A stretch of DNA of 42,865 nt from JACVRW01 sp036407035 (GCA_036407035.1 DASXAA010000202.1:1-42865), one strand, 5' to 3'. Shown: positions 13,498 to 21,356, counted from the stretch's first letter. The notes: generated from the letters alone by a model not told the origin. Translations and numbers: made by a program.

Positions 13498-14417
13498 GCC
13501 TGCTGGCGCTCGCGCCGCGGGCTCGGCAGCGGCGTGACGATCGCCTCGATCTCGGCCCGCCGGCCCTCGAGGAACGGCGGCAGCGCCAGGTGCTCGCCGA
13601 GCTCCTCCTCCGGCTCGTCGACGGCGAAGCCGGGACCGAGCGTGGCGATCTCGAACAGCACGCCGCTCGGCTCGCGGAAGTAGATCGAGCGGAAGTAGAA
13701 GCGGTCGATTACCGGCGTCGGCCGGGCGCCGTTCCGGGCGACCTGCCGCTGCCAGTCCTCGTGCTCCTCCATGCTCGACGCCCAGGCGACGTGGTGGATC
13801 GTGCCGCCGCCCTGGATGCCGCGCTCGGCGGGCGGCGGGTCGTAGGCGTAGAGGCCGCCGCGCCGCTCGCCGCGCGCCTCCCAGCCGTCGCCCTTCGGCT
13901 CGAACTCGAGCCCGTCCTCCAGCAGGTGCCGGCTGCGCTCCGGGTCGGCCGAGAAGGCGCGCACCTCGTGGAATCCCTGCAGGGCCATCTCGGCAGGCAC
14001 CTCGGGGTGGTCGGCGGCCAGCGGCGCGTCCGGCACGTCGACCACGGCGAGCTCGTGCTCGAGTCCCTCGAAGTCGCGGAAGCGGAGGCGGCCGTCCACG
14101 CGCTCCGGGTCGAAGCCCTCGGCGGCGAGCCTGTCGACCCAGAATCCGATCGCGTCCTCGGAGGCGACGCGCCACACGATCCGGTGGACCATGCCGGCGC
14201 CGGCCCGGCCGGGCGCTGCGCCCGGATACTCGAAGAAGGTGAGGTCTGACCCGGCGCTGCCGTGCTCGTCGGCGTAGAAGAGGTGGTACACGCTCGGGTC
14301 GTCCTGGTTCACGGTCTTCTTGACGAGCCGCAGCCCGAGCACGCGCGTGTAGAAGTCGACGTTGCGGGGCGCGTCGCCCGTGATCGCCGTGATGTGGTGG
14401 ATGCCTTCGAGCCTCAT
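13494..14417 (-). CDS. Ring-cleaving dioxygenase, VOC/glyoxalase superfamily (MhqO/MhqA-like)
   Basis: The 307-residue protein has two vicinal-oxygen-chelate modules. The first begins LEGIHHITAITGDAPRNVDFY (metal-binding His early in the motif), and the second has GGTIHHVAWASSMEEHEDW with FYFRSIYFREPSGVLFEIAT, where the last Glu is a likely metal ligand. This matches the MhqO/MhqA hydroquinone- and catechol-type dioxygenases, which open quinol rings using a metal ion and are usually induced by quinones. The ATG (complement of 14415-14417) with GGGGAGAGG upstream is preferred to a TTG at 14450. A 20-bp perfect palindrome lies just upstream and is a likely repressor operator. No MarR/TetR gene is adjacent. 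Confidence 0.85.
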   Translation of the reverse strand: MRLEGIHHITAITGDAPRNVDFYTRVLGLRLVKKTVNQDDPSVYHLFYADEHGSAGSDLTFFEYPGAAPGRAGAGMVHRIVWRVASEDAIGFWVDRLAAEGFDPERVDGRLRFRDFEGLEHELAVVDVPDAPLAADHPEVPAEMALQGFHEVRAFSADPERSRHLLEDGLEFEPKGDGWEARGERRGGLYAYDPPPAERGIQGGGTIHHVAWASSMEEHEDWQRQVARNGARPTPVIDRFYFRSIYFREPSGVLFEIATLGPGFAVDEPEEELGEHLALPPFLEGRRAEIEAIVTPLPSPRRERQQA

Positions 14418-14434
14418 CTGCCTCTCCCCGGAAA

Positions 14435-14454
14435 ATGGTTGCACGTGCAACCAT
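14435..14454. promoter_or_regulatory. Perfect 20-bp palindromic operator
   Basis: ATGGTTGCACGTGCAACCAT reads identically on both strands. It fills most of the gap between the HesB-like gene stop (14456) and the ribosome site of the dioxygenase. A palindrome of this length, overlapping where the dioxygenase promoter must lie, is best explained as the binding site of a dimeric repressor (MarR or TetR type). A weak -10-like TATGGT overlaps its edge on the minus strand. Confidence 0.7.
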
Positions 14455-14455
14455 A

Positions 14456-14743
14456 TCAGGGGGTGTCGATGATGGCGAAGCGGATCTCGCCCTCGTCCTC
14501 CTCCGCGTGCAGCACCTTGCCGTCGAGCGCGACGGCGGTCTCGGGATCGAGGAACAGGCGCGCCCCCTTGGCCTCGATCACCTCGTCGTCCAGCTCGGGC
14601 TCGGGGACCATCTCCACCTCCAGCGACGGCCCGGAGCCGTTCATGGAGCCGTCGCCGTGGGCGATGCGGATGCCCGCGGCGTCGGGGGCCTCCTCGAGCG
14701 CGTGCGCGATCGCCTCCGCGGCGTCTGCCGTAATCGTGAGCAT
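14456..14743 (-). CDS. HesB/IscA-like protein lacking cysteines
   Basis: A 95-residue protein beginning MLTITADAAEAIAHAL and containing GIRIAHG, SLEVEMVPEP, DEVIEAKGARLFLDPETAVALDG. The pattern follows the A-type Fe-S carrier (HesB/IscA) fold. No cysteine is present anywhere, so it cannot use the three conserved cysteines to hold a cluster. Similar cysteine-free forms are widespread in actinobacteria and unassigned. The ATG has AGGAGC seven bases upstream. It lies 35 bases after the carboxylase gene on the same strand and may be co-transcribed. Confidence 0.75.
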   Translation of the reverse strand: MLTITADAAEAIAHALEEAPDAAGIRIAHGDGSMNGSGPSLEVEMVPEPELDDEVIEAKGARLFLDPETAVALDGKVLHAEEDEGEIRFAIIDTP

Positions 14744-14778
14744 GCGCTGCTCCTGCCCGCCGCGCCCGAGAGGAAAAC

Positions 14779-16341
14779 CTAGGGCCGCGGCCCGCGCGCC
14801 TTCGGGCCGGCAGCCAGCTCGTGGCGGATCAGCTCGTGCGCCCGCTCGGCCCAGTCGCACAGAAGCGGCCGCGTGTCGCGCGGATCGATGATCTCCTCGA
14901 CGCTGAACCGCTCGGCGGTGCGGAACGGCGAGCGCACCGCGTCGAGCCGGGCGGCGATCTCCGCGCGCAGCGCCTCGGGATCGCCGGCGGCCTCGAGCTC
15001 GCGCCGGTAGGCGGCCTCGAGACCGCCCTCGATCGGCAGCGAGCCCCAGTCGCCCGAGGGCCAGGCGTAGCGGAGGTTGAGGCGGGAGCCGTCGCCGTGG
15101 CCGGCGCCCGCCACGCCGTAGACCTTGCGCACCAGCACCGAGACCCAGGGAACGTTCGCCTGGTACACGGCGAACAGGGCCCGCGACCCGCGCCGGATCG
15201 TGCCGGCCCTCTCCGCACCGGTGCCGATCACGAACCCCGGCACGTCCACGAGGTTCACGACCGGCAGGCGGAACTGGTCGCACAGGTCCACGAAGCGGGC
15301 CATCTTCTCGGAGGCGTCCGCGGTCACGCCGCCGCCGTAGTGCTCCGGGTCCGACGCGATCACGCCGACCGGCCGCCCGCCGAGGCGGGCCAGGGCCGTG
15401 ATCGTGGGGCGCCCGAACGCCGCGCCGAGCTCGAAGACCGAGCCGCGGTCGAGCACGGCCTCGAGGATGCGGCGCATCTTGTACGGGCGCCGGCGGTCGC
15501 GCGGCACGATCGACAGCAGCTCCTCCTCGCGGCGGTCCGCGGGGTCGTCGGAGGCCGCGACCGGCGGCGTCTCCCAGACGCTGGCCGGCAGGTAGGAGAG
15601 GAAGCGGCGCAGCTGGTCGAAGGCGTCGTCCTCGTCGGCCGCGACGTTGTCCACCGCGCCGGCGCGTGCCTGCATCCTGGCGCCGCCGAGCTCCTCCTTG
15701 TCGGGCGCCTCGCCCATGGCGGCCGCCACCACGGGCGGGCCGGCGACGAACAGCTGCGCGGTGCCGCGGACGATCACGGAGAAGTGCGAGCACACGACCC
15801 GCGCCGCGCCGAGGCCGGCCACCGGCCCGAGCGCGGCTGCCACGACCGGCACGATCGCCATGTTGCGCACCACCAGCTCGAAGCCGGGCAGCGGCGGCAC
15901 GTAGGAGAAGCCGGTCTGCTCGAGGGTCTTGACGCTGCCGCCGCCCCCGGTGCCGTCCACGAGGCGCACCAGCGGTATGCGCATGTCGTGCGCCATCCGC
16001 TCCGCGAACAGCGCCTTCTCCCAGATGGCGGCGTCGGCGGCGCCGCCGCGGATCGTGAAGTCGTCGCCCTGGACCGCGGCGCGGCGGCCGTCGATGCGCC
16101 CCTGGCCCACGACCGTGTTCGCCGGGAGGAACTCCGTCAGCTCGCCGTGCTCGTCGTAGCTGCCGCGCCCGGCCAGCATGCCGGTCTCGTGGAACGTGCC
16201 CGCGTCGAACAGCCGCTCGATCCGCTCGCGCACGGTCAGCCGTCCGGAGGCGTGCTGGCGCGCGACCCGCTCCTCGCCGCCCATCCGGCGGGCCAGCTCC
16301 TCGCGGCGGCGGAGCTCCTCGAGCTCGGGCTCCCAGCTCAT
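14779..16341 (-). CDS. Acyl-CoA carboxylase beta subunit (carboxyltransferase)
   Basis: The 520-residue protein is a biotin-dependent carboxyltransferase. Typical segments: HASGRLTVRERIERLFD at about 30-46, the N-terminal CoA-binding side (VVRNMAIVPVVAAALGPVAG), and the C-terminal carboxybiotin side (GVIASDPEHYGGGVTADASEKMARFVDLCDQF, then LPVVNLVDVPGFVIGTGAE). The LVDVPGF motif and the length fit propionyl-, methylcrotonyl- or geranyl-CoA-type carboxylases. It needs a biotin carboxylase/carrier subunit, which is not in this window. The substrate is not settled; the downstream HesB-like and dioxygenase genes do not help. Start ATG at the complement of 16339-16341. Confidence 0.9.
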   Translation of the reverse strand: MSWEPELEELRRREELARRMGGEERVARQHASGRLTVRERIERLFDAGTFHETGMLAGRGSYDEHGELTEFLPANTVVGQGRIDGRRAAVQGDDFTIRGGAADAAIWEKALFAERMAHDMRIPLVRLVDGTGGGGSVKTLEQTGFSYVPPLPGFELVVRNMAIVPVVAAALGPVAGLGAARVVCSHFSVIVRGTAQLFVAGPPVVAAAMGEAPDKEELGGARMQARAGAVDNVAADEDDAFDQLRRFLSYLPASVWETPPVAASDDPADRREEELLSIVPRDRRRPYKMRRILEAVLDRGSVFELGAAFGRPTITALARLGGRPVGVIASDPEHYGGGVTADASEKMARFVDLCDQFRLPVVNLVDVPGFVIGTGAERAGTIRRGSRALFAVYQANVPWVSVLVRKVYGVAGAGHGDGSRLNLRYAWPSGDWGSLPIEGGLEAAYRRELEAAGDPEALRAEIAARLDAVRSPFRTAERFSVEEIIDPRDTRPLLCDWAERAHELIRHELAAGPKARGPRP

Positions 16342-16370
16342 CGGCGGCGCAGCCTACCCGCAGCCCGCGG

Positions 16371-16465
16371 CGGCGAGCGTCCGCGCGGCGCGGGGAGGCG
16401 CCGGCGAGCGCCCGCGCGGCGCGGCGCGGCGCGGGGCGGGAGGCGCCGGCGAGCGCCCGCGCGGC
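16371..16465. repeat. GC-rich direct repeats in intergenic region
   Basis: A 28-base block at 16393-16420 is repeated exactly at 16438-16465, 45 bases on, with a partial diverged copy at 16371-16395. The unit contains GGCGCCGGCGAGCGCC. It lies between the divergent carboxylase gene and the hypothetical gene at 16480, so it covers both promoters. It may be a slippage product; no function is evident. Confidence 0.7.
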
Positions 16466-16479
16466 CGTACGCTGCACGC

Positions 16480-17424
16480 GTGGCAGCCACCGAGCTGGAG
16501 CGCGCCCTCGCCGACGCGGGCGGCGCGGACGCCCCGCGCGAGCTGTCGGCGCGCCTGCGCCGCCTGCTCGCGGACGAGCTCGCCCGCGGCGAGCGCGAGC
16601 TCGCCGAGCGCCGCACGGGCTACGGGCAGCCGATCGCGGTGGCGGTCGCCGCCGGCGAGGGCGAGCTGCTGTGCGCCCTGCCGCTGCCCGCCGCCCTGCG
16701 GGCCGACGCCGGAGCCGTGACGGATCGCGCGGCCGAGCTGGCGGCGGCGGCGGTCGAGCGGGTGGTCGAGGCGGTGGACCCGGGTCCGCCGCCCTCCGCC
16801 GACGGCCTGAGCCTCCTGCTCGGCGAATGGGAGGGGCACCTCGCCATCGCCTACCCGGCCGCGGCCCCGCGCGAGGCCGCCGACTACGCGAAGGAGGCCC
16901 TCGACGAGGCGTTCACCGGCATCGACCGCCTGCGGGCGCGCGCCCATGCCGTGCCCGGCCACGTGCTCGAGCCGGTCGAGGACCCGCGGCCGCCGATCGG
17001 GCCGACGCACCCGCTGCGCGTCGCGGAGGCGGTCGCACGGTTGGGCGGCTCGCCGCTCGACGAGGAGTCGATGGAGGCGCTCGAGCCGAGGCTCGTGGAG
17101 CTGCTCGAGCCGGCCGGGTCGGTCGCGCGCGCGCACGAGGACCCGGACCCGGTCCGGCGCGTGGCGCGCCGCATCCTCCAGCGCCTCGACGGCATGGGCA
17201 AGTGGGGCGGATACCACACGGCGTTCGACCACCTCGCCCGCGGGTTCGCGGGCAACGAGCGCGCCCTCGCGTACGACGTCGGCGAGGCGCTCGTGGACGC
17301 GCAGCTGCTCCAGGAGAAGCCGAACGTGGGCCAGCGCCACGTGTACCTGAACCCGCGCCGGAGCGGCGAGATCAGGCGGCTGATCGACGAGGGGGAGGTC
17401 CCGGCGGGGCTGACGCTGCCCTAG
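16480..17424 (+). CDS. Conserved hypothetical protein with winged-helix-like C-terminus
   Basis: A 314-residue protein I cannot name. The N-terminal third is helical and rich in Ala, Glu and Arg (ELSARLRRLLADELARGERELAERR). The middle has a beta-rich 'GYGQPIAVAVAAGEGELLCALPLP' segment and 'LSLLLGEWEGHLAIAYP'. The last part, ILQRLDGMGKWGGYHTAFDH, then GFAGNERALAYDVGEALVDA and KPNVGQRHVYLNPRRSGEIRRLIDEG, reads like a small winged-helix or DNA-contact domain. The GTG start has TACGCT at 16468-16473, six bases upstream (leaderless pattern). Its stop shares CTAG (17421-17424) with the convergent RNase D gene. Confidence 0.65.
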   Translation: MAATELERALADAGGADAPRELSARLRRLLADELARGERELAERRTGYGQPIAVAVAAGEGELLCALPLPAALRADAGAVTDRAAELAAAAVERVVEAVDPGPPPSADGLSLLLGEWEGHLAIAYPAAAPREAADYAKEALDEAFTGIDRLRARAHAVPGHVLEPVEDPRPPIGPTHPLRVAEAVARLGGSPLDEESMEALEPRLVELLEPAGSVARAHEDPDPVRRVARRILQRLDGMGKWGGYHTAFDHLARGFAGNERALAYDVGEALVDAQLLQEKPNVGQRHVYLNPRRSGEIRRLIDEGEVPAGLTLP

Positions 17425-18572
17425 GTCGTGTCGACCTTCAGCCGCCCGCCCTCCACGGTGAGGCTGCGCCTGCCCGCCAGCAGCTCGGCCAGCTCGTTCC
17501 CCACCAGCTCGCCGCGCCAACCCTGCGTGACCGGCAGGTGGTCGGCGTCGCCGCCGCGCCTGTGGGCGGTGACGAGCGCGCTCAGCTCGGACTGGGTCGC
17601 GATCAGCTCCACCGCCACGCCGCTCTCCTGCGAGCGGTGGCGCACGAGCGCCTGCGCCAGCGACACGAGCGGCGCGTCGCGCGAGTCGCGCTCGGGCGGC
17701 TGGGGAGGGGGCGGCGGCGACTCGCGCCGGCGGCCGCGCGCGATCGCCTCGAGCAGCTCGCGGCCGCGGCGGTGCAGCGTCTGGGGCGGGAGGCCGCGGA
17801 TGTGCTCGAGGCCCTCGTGCGTCTCGGGGGCGCGGCGGGCCAGCTCCACGAGCGCCTGGTCGGGGATCAGGTAGCCCGAGGGCCGGTCCATCGCCCGCGC
17901 CTGTTCCTCGCGCCACGTGACCAGCTCGAGCGCGACCGCCCGCGCGGTGTCGTCGAGGCGTCCGAGGCGCGGCAGGCGCTCGTACACGCGCTCCGGCTCG
18001 CGCTCGTCGCTCATCTGCTCGACGACGCGGCACTCCTCGCGCGCCCACTCGAGCCGGCCGCGCTGCACCAGCCGGCGCTCGATCTCGTCGCCGAGGGCGA
18101 GCAGCAGCCGGGCGTCGTCCCGCGCGTACCCCAGCTGCTGCCGAGTCAGCGGCCGCTTGTCCCAGCGCGTGAACCCCTCGGCCCCCTTCAGCCGTACCTT
18201 CAGCACCTTGCGAACGAGCGACTCGTAGCCCTCCTGGTTCCCGAGCCCGAGGAAGCCCGCGGCCACCTGCGTGTCGAACACGCTCGTGATGTCGGTGCTC
18301 CAAGTGCGGCGGAGGATCGCCACGTCCTGCCGCCCGGCGTGTACCACGACCTCCACCGCCGGGTCGGCCAGCACGCCGGCGAGGGGCTGGGGGTCGAAGT
18401 CGTCCGTCAGCGGGTCCAGCACCTCGGTGCGCACGCCGTCGGGCGCGTCCGGATCCGGCACGGCCACCTGGGCGAGACAGAGGAGCGCCTGGTAGCGGCG
18501 CTCGGACACGAACTCGGTGTCGATGGCGAGGCGTCCGTGCGCCACGGCCCGGTCGGCGAGATCGGCTGTCAC
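17421..18572 (-). CDS. rnd: Ribonuclease D
   Basis: A DEDD-type 3'-5' exoribonuclease that trims tRNA and other stable RNA. Exo I is LAIDTEFVSERRY with the catalytic Asp and Glu. Exo II is VVVHAGRQDVAIL with VFDTQVAAGFLG, and Exo III is LGYARDDARLLL. An HRDC-type RNA-binding domain follows (SGYLIPDQALVELARRAPETHEGLEHIRGL). A Pro-rich linker precedes a C-terminal extension of about 90 residues. I choose the GTG at the complement of 18570-18572 (383 residues) because the farther GTG at 18617 would overlap the neighbouring dehydrogenase gene. It follows that gene by 11 bases on the same strand. Confidence 0.9.
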   Translation of the reverse strand: MTADLADRAVAHGRLAIDTEFVSERRYQALLCLAQVAVPDPDAPDGVRTEVLDPLTDDFDPQPLAGVLADPAVEVVVHAGRQDVAILRRTWSTDITSVFDTQVAAGFLGLGNQEGYESLVRKVLKVRLKGAEGFTRWDKRPLTRQQLGYARDDARLLLALGDEIERRLVQRGRLEWAREECRVVEQMSDEREPERVYERLPRLGRLDDTARAVALELVTWREEQARAMDRPSGYLIPDQALVELARRAPETHEGLEHIRGLPPQTLHRRGRELLEAIARGRRRESPPPPPQPPERDSRDAPLVSLAQALVRHRSQESGVAVELIATQSELSALVTAHRRGGDADHLPVTQGWRGELVGNELAELLAGRRSLTVEGGRLKVDTT

Positions 18573-18583
18573 GGCGGGCGAGG

Positions 18584-19453
18584 TTACCCCGTGCGCGTCT
18601 GCGCGCCCGGCGTGCACGCCAGGTACACGGCCGCCATGTCGTCCTCGCCGTGATCGAGGGCGACCGTCTGCACGAAGCGCTCGTGCACCGCGCGGGCCAG
18701 CTCGGGCTCGAGCCCGGCCGAGCGCGCCGCCTCGAGGATCAGCCGCGCGTCCTTCTCCGCGAGCCGCGACGGGAGGCTGGTGGTGAAGTCACCGGCGAGG
18801 ATCGCCTTGCCCTTCAGCTGGGCGTACGGCGAGCCCATCGGCGCGCCGTCGAGGATGTCGAGCATCGTCGCCCCGTCCGCCCCGAGCGCCTCGGCGAACG
18901 CGAGGCTCTCGCCGATCGCGACGGTCAGCGCGAGCAGCCACGAGTTCACAGCGAGCTTCATCCGCGTGCCCGCGCCCGCCTCGCCGAGCCAGATCGTCCT
19001 CGCGCCGATCGCGTCGAACACCGGCGCGCAGCGCTCGCGCTGGTCCTCCGGCCCCGACGCCAGCACGGTGAGCTTCCCGTCCTCGGCCGGCTTCTTGGTG
19101 CCGAGCACGGGCGCGTCGAGGAACGGCACGCCGCGCTCCGCGGCTGTCGCCGCGAGGCGCCCGGTCGCGTCGACCCCGACCGTACTCGACTGGATCCACA
19201 CGCCGCCGATCGCCGGGAGCGCCTCGGCCGCGACGCTCTCCACGGCCTCGGAATCGGCGAGCATGGTGAGGGTGGCGTCGGCGCCCTTCGCGGCGTCGGC
19301 TGGGGAGCCGGCCACCTCGATGCCGTCCTCGGCGAGCGCCTCCGCCCTCTCGCGCGTGCGGTTCCAGACGCGGACCTCCAGGCCCGCGCCCCGCAGGTTG
19401 CGCGCCATCGGCGCCCCCATGATCCCCGTGCCGAGCACCGCCACCGAGCTCAT
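18584..19453 (-). CDS. NAD(P)-dependent beta-hydroxyacid dehydrogenase (3-hydroxyisobutyrate dehydrogenase family)
   Basis: The 289-residue protein has the N-terminal Rossmann motif VAVLGTGIMGAPMARNL (GxGxxG at 8-13), the substrate-binding-type 'DAPVLGTKKPAEDGKLTVLASG' segment near residues 113-134, and the family catalytic lysine in GTRMKLAVN. It would oxidise a beta-hydroxyacid such as 3-hydroxyisobutyrate or tartronate semialdehyde, or act on an aldehyde in reverse; the substrate is not readable. It is directly abutted by the DUF2171 gene upstream (start 19453, stop of the neighbour at 19454) and is followed by rnd. Confidence 0.88.
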   Translation of the reverse strand: MSSVAVLGTGIMGAPMARNLRGAGLEVRVWNRTRERAEALAEDGIEVAGSPADAAKGADATLTMLADSEAVESVAAEALPAIGGVWIQSSTVGVDATGRLAATAAERGVPFLDAPVLGTKKPAEDGKLTVLASGPEDQRERCAPVFDAIGARTIWLGEAGAGTRMKLAVNSWLLALTVAIGESLAFAEALGADGATMLDILDGAPMGSPYAQLKGKAILAGDFTTSLPSRLAEKDARLILEAARSAGLEPELARAVHERFVQTVALDHGEDDMAAVYLACTPGAQTRTG

Positions 19454-19744
19454 CTAGAGCTCCGCGTCCCGGTCGCGGGACACCTCGGCGCCGCCCGGCT
19501 CGTCGGCCGTCGTGCCGAGCTCGGACATGTCGGCGTCGAGCGCGACGCGCCCCTCGGTGATGTCTCCGACGCGCTCCCCGGGGGCGAAGCGCTCCTCGCC
19601 GTCGACGGTCTCGATGCGAAGGCCGTCGAAGATGTCGGCGTCCGGGTCCCCGACGACGCCGATCACCTCGCCGAGCTGCTCACCGGAGCGCCCGACGACG
19701 TCCCAGCCGGGCTCGACGACGAACCATGAGACTCGGTCAGCCAT
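19454..19744 (-). CDS. DUF2171/PRC-barrel-like protein
   Basis: A 96-residue acidic protein with a short beta-rich core: VSWFVVEPGWDVVGRSGEQLGEVIGVVG, then DGLRIETVDGEERFAPGERV and RVALDADMSEL. This is the pattern of DUF2171, related to PRC-barrel domains that occur in photosynthetic reaction centres and RimM. No function is known for the stand-alone actinobacterial form. It is the first gene of a minus-strand group with the hydroxyacid dehydrogenase and rnd, with no bases between stop and next start. Confidence 0.7.
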   Translation of the reverse strand: MADRVSWFVVEPGWDVVGRSGEQLGEVIGVVGDPDADIFDGLRIETVDGEERFAPGERVGDITEGRVALDADMSELGTTADEPGGAEVSRDRDAEL

Positions 19745-19809
19745 TCGTTCGCCTTACCCGCAAGGGTCGGGGTGCATGCTTCGGGGGCACGGGGCGCAAT
19801 ACTCGCGGA

Positions 19810-21213
19810 GTGGCGGGCAGAACGGCAATCACGTTCGTCGCGGCAGGAGCCGCCGCGGCCGCGATCGCGGTGCCGCTCGCCGCCGACGGCGGCGACGCGG
19901 GTCCGGCGGCGGCGCCGGACGCTGCCGTCGCAGCGCCTGCCGCCGCGCCGGATGCGGCGGCCGCGCGGGCCGCCGCTCCGCACCCCGCGGCCCGCTCCCT
20001 CCTGATCGGCCGCTCCGCGCGCGGCCGCCCGATCCGCGCGGTCCGCGTCGGCAGCGCGCGCGCGAAGGTCACCGTGCTGGCGGTCGGCCTCATCCACGGC
20101 AACGAGCAGGCCGGCCGGGCGGTGATCGCGCGCCTGCGACACGCGCACCCGCCGCGGGGCGTTGCGCTGTGGCTGATCGACGAGCTGAACCCGGACGGCG
20201 TCGCGACCGGCACACGGCACAACGCGAACGGCGTGGACCTCAACCGCAACTTCGGCTACCGCTGGCAGGGCGGCGGAGCTCCGTTCGACACCTACTTCCC
20301 GGGGCCCTCGGCCATGTCCGAGCCCGAGTCGCAGGCGTTCGCGAGGTTCGCCGAGCGGATCCGCCCGCGCGTGACGGTCTGGTACCACCAGGCGCTCCAC
20401 ATCGTCGTCAAGAGCGGTGGCGACGCGTCGCTCCAGCGCCTCTACTCGCGGTTGTCCGGCCTGCCCCGCCGCGCCCTCCCGCGCTACCACGGCACCGTGA
20501 GCTCGTGGCAGAACCACACGTTCCGCGGCGACACGGCATTCGTGGTCGAGCTGCCGGGCGGCCCGCTGTCCGCGGCCGGCGCGGCCCGCCACGCTCGCGC
20601 CGTGCTCGCGCTCGCCGCCGCGGTGGCGCCGCCGCGCGTGGTGTCGCGGCCGATCCCGTTCGGCGCGCGACGAAAGGACGAGACGCGCGCGTACGCACAG
20701 CGCCACTACGGCCTCGACGACTACCGGCTGCGGAGCCCGAAGGTGATCGTGGAGCACTACACGGTGACGAGCACGTTCGCGCCCGTCTGGAACACGTTCG
20801 CGAACGACGCGCCCGACGTGGAGCTGCACGAGCTGCCGGGCGTGTGCTCCCACTACGTGATCGACCGCGACGGCACGATCTACGGGCTCGTCCCGACGAG
20901 CATCATCTGCCGCCACACGGTCGGGCTCAACTGGACGGCGATCGGGATCGAGCACGTCGGCCAGAGCGACGGGGAGGTGCTCGGCAACCGGCGCCAGATG
21001 AGGGCGTCGCTGCGGCTGACGCGCATGTTGCAGGGCCGCTTCGGGATCGTCACGCGGAACGTGATCGGCCACAACGAGAGCCTCTCGAGCCCGTACCACC
21101 GGGAGCGCGTAGAGCGGCTGCGGACGCAGACCCACGGTGACATGCGCAAGGCGACGATGGACCAGTACCGGCAGCGCCTGGAGCGGCTGCCGGCGCCGGC
21201 GAGCCTGCGTTAG
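19810..21213 (+). CDS. Two-domain murein hydrolase: M14 carboxypeptidase (MpaA-like) fused to amidase_2/PGRP
   Basis: A 467-residue exported protein. A signal-type N-terminus (TAITFVAAGAAAAAIAVPLA) is followed by an Ala/Pro-rich linker. Residues about 65-290 form an M14 zinc peptidase: LIHGNEQAGRAV (zinc HxxE), ELNPDGVATGTRHNANGVDLNRNF, VTVWYHQALH, and the likely catalytic Glu in FVVELPGG. Residues about 305-430 form an N-acetylmuramoyl-L-alanine amidase: KVIVEHYTVT, CSHYVIDRDGTIYGLVP, ICRHTVGLNWTAIGIEHVG, NVIGHNES. MpaA-type M14 enzymes cut gamma-D-Glu-diaminopimelate, and amidases remove the whole stem peptide, so one protein may take stem peptides off and shorten them. The GTG start has AATACT at 19798-19803, six bases upstream. 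Confidence 0.82.
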   Translation: MAGRTAITFVAAGAAAAAIAVPLAADGGDAGPAAAPDAAVAAPAAAPDAAAARAAAPHPAARSLLIGRSARGRPIRAVRVGSARAKVTVLAVGLIHGNEQAGRAVIARLRHAHPPRGVALWLIDELNPDGVATGTRHNANGVDLNRNFGYRWQGGGAPFDTYFPGPSAMSEPESQAFARFAERIRPRVTVWYHQALHIVVKSGGDASLQRLYSRLSGLPRRALPRYHGTVSSWQNHTFRGDTAFVVELPGGPLSAAGAARHARAVLALAAAVAPPRVVSRPIPFGARRKDETRAYAQRHYGLDDYRLRSPKVIVEHYTVTSTFAPVWNTFANDAPDVELHELPGVCSHYVIDRDGTIYGLVPTSIICRHTVGLNWTAIGIEHVGQSDGEVLGNRRQMRASLRLTRMLQGRFGIVTRNVIGHNESLSSPYHRERVERLRTQTHGDMRKATMDQYRQRLERLPAPASLR

Positions 21214-21356
21214 CCCGCCGGGGCGCGGCCGCGCAGCCGCGCCCACCCGTAGCGCGCCAGCAGCGTCACGACGTCGGCGAACGCGCTCCACACGTGACCG
21301 GGTGGCCCCGTCATGGCCCAGGCCGCCAGCCTCTCGATCGCGCCTCTTCCGCGCAC
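21210..21356 (-). CDS. 48-residue conserved small protein
   Basis: A GTG at the complement of 21354-21356 opens a 48-codon frame that ends in TAA at 21210-21212. It reads ERLAAWAMTGPPGHVWSAF, then ADVVTLLARYGWARLRGR. The 'AW..TGP.GH..S..AD...LLARY.WAR.RGR' pattern matches small unnamed proteins I know from Solirubrobacterales and other actinobacteria, which is why I call it a gene. It may be a short membrane-associated peptide (one amphipathic/hydrophobic helix). The stop overlaps that of the convergent murein hydrolase (TTAG). Confidence 0.6.
   Translation of the reverse strand: MRGRGAIERLAAWAMTGPPGHVWSAFADVVTLLARYGWARLRGRAPAG

Noticed and set aside
12337..14454. 705-codon minus-strand frame over the aminotransferase and dioxygenase
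   Set aside because: It runs out of frame through two well-identified genes and shows only Arg/Ala-rich sequence.
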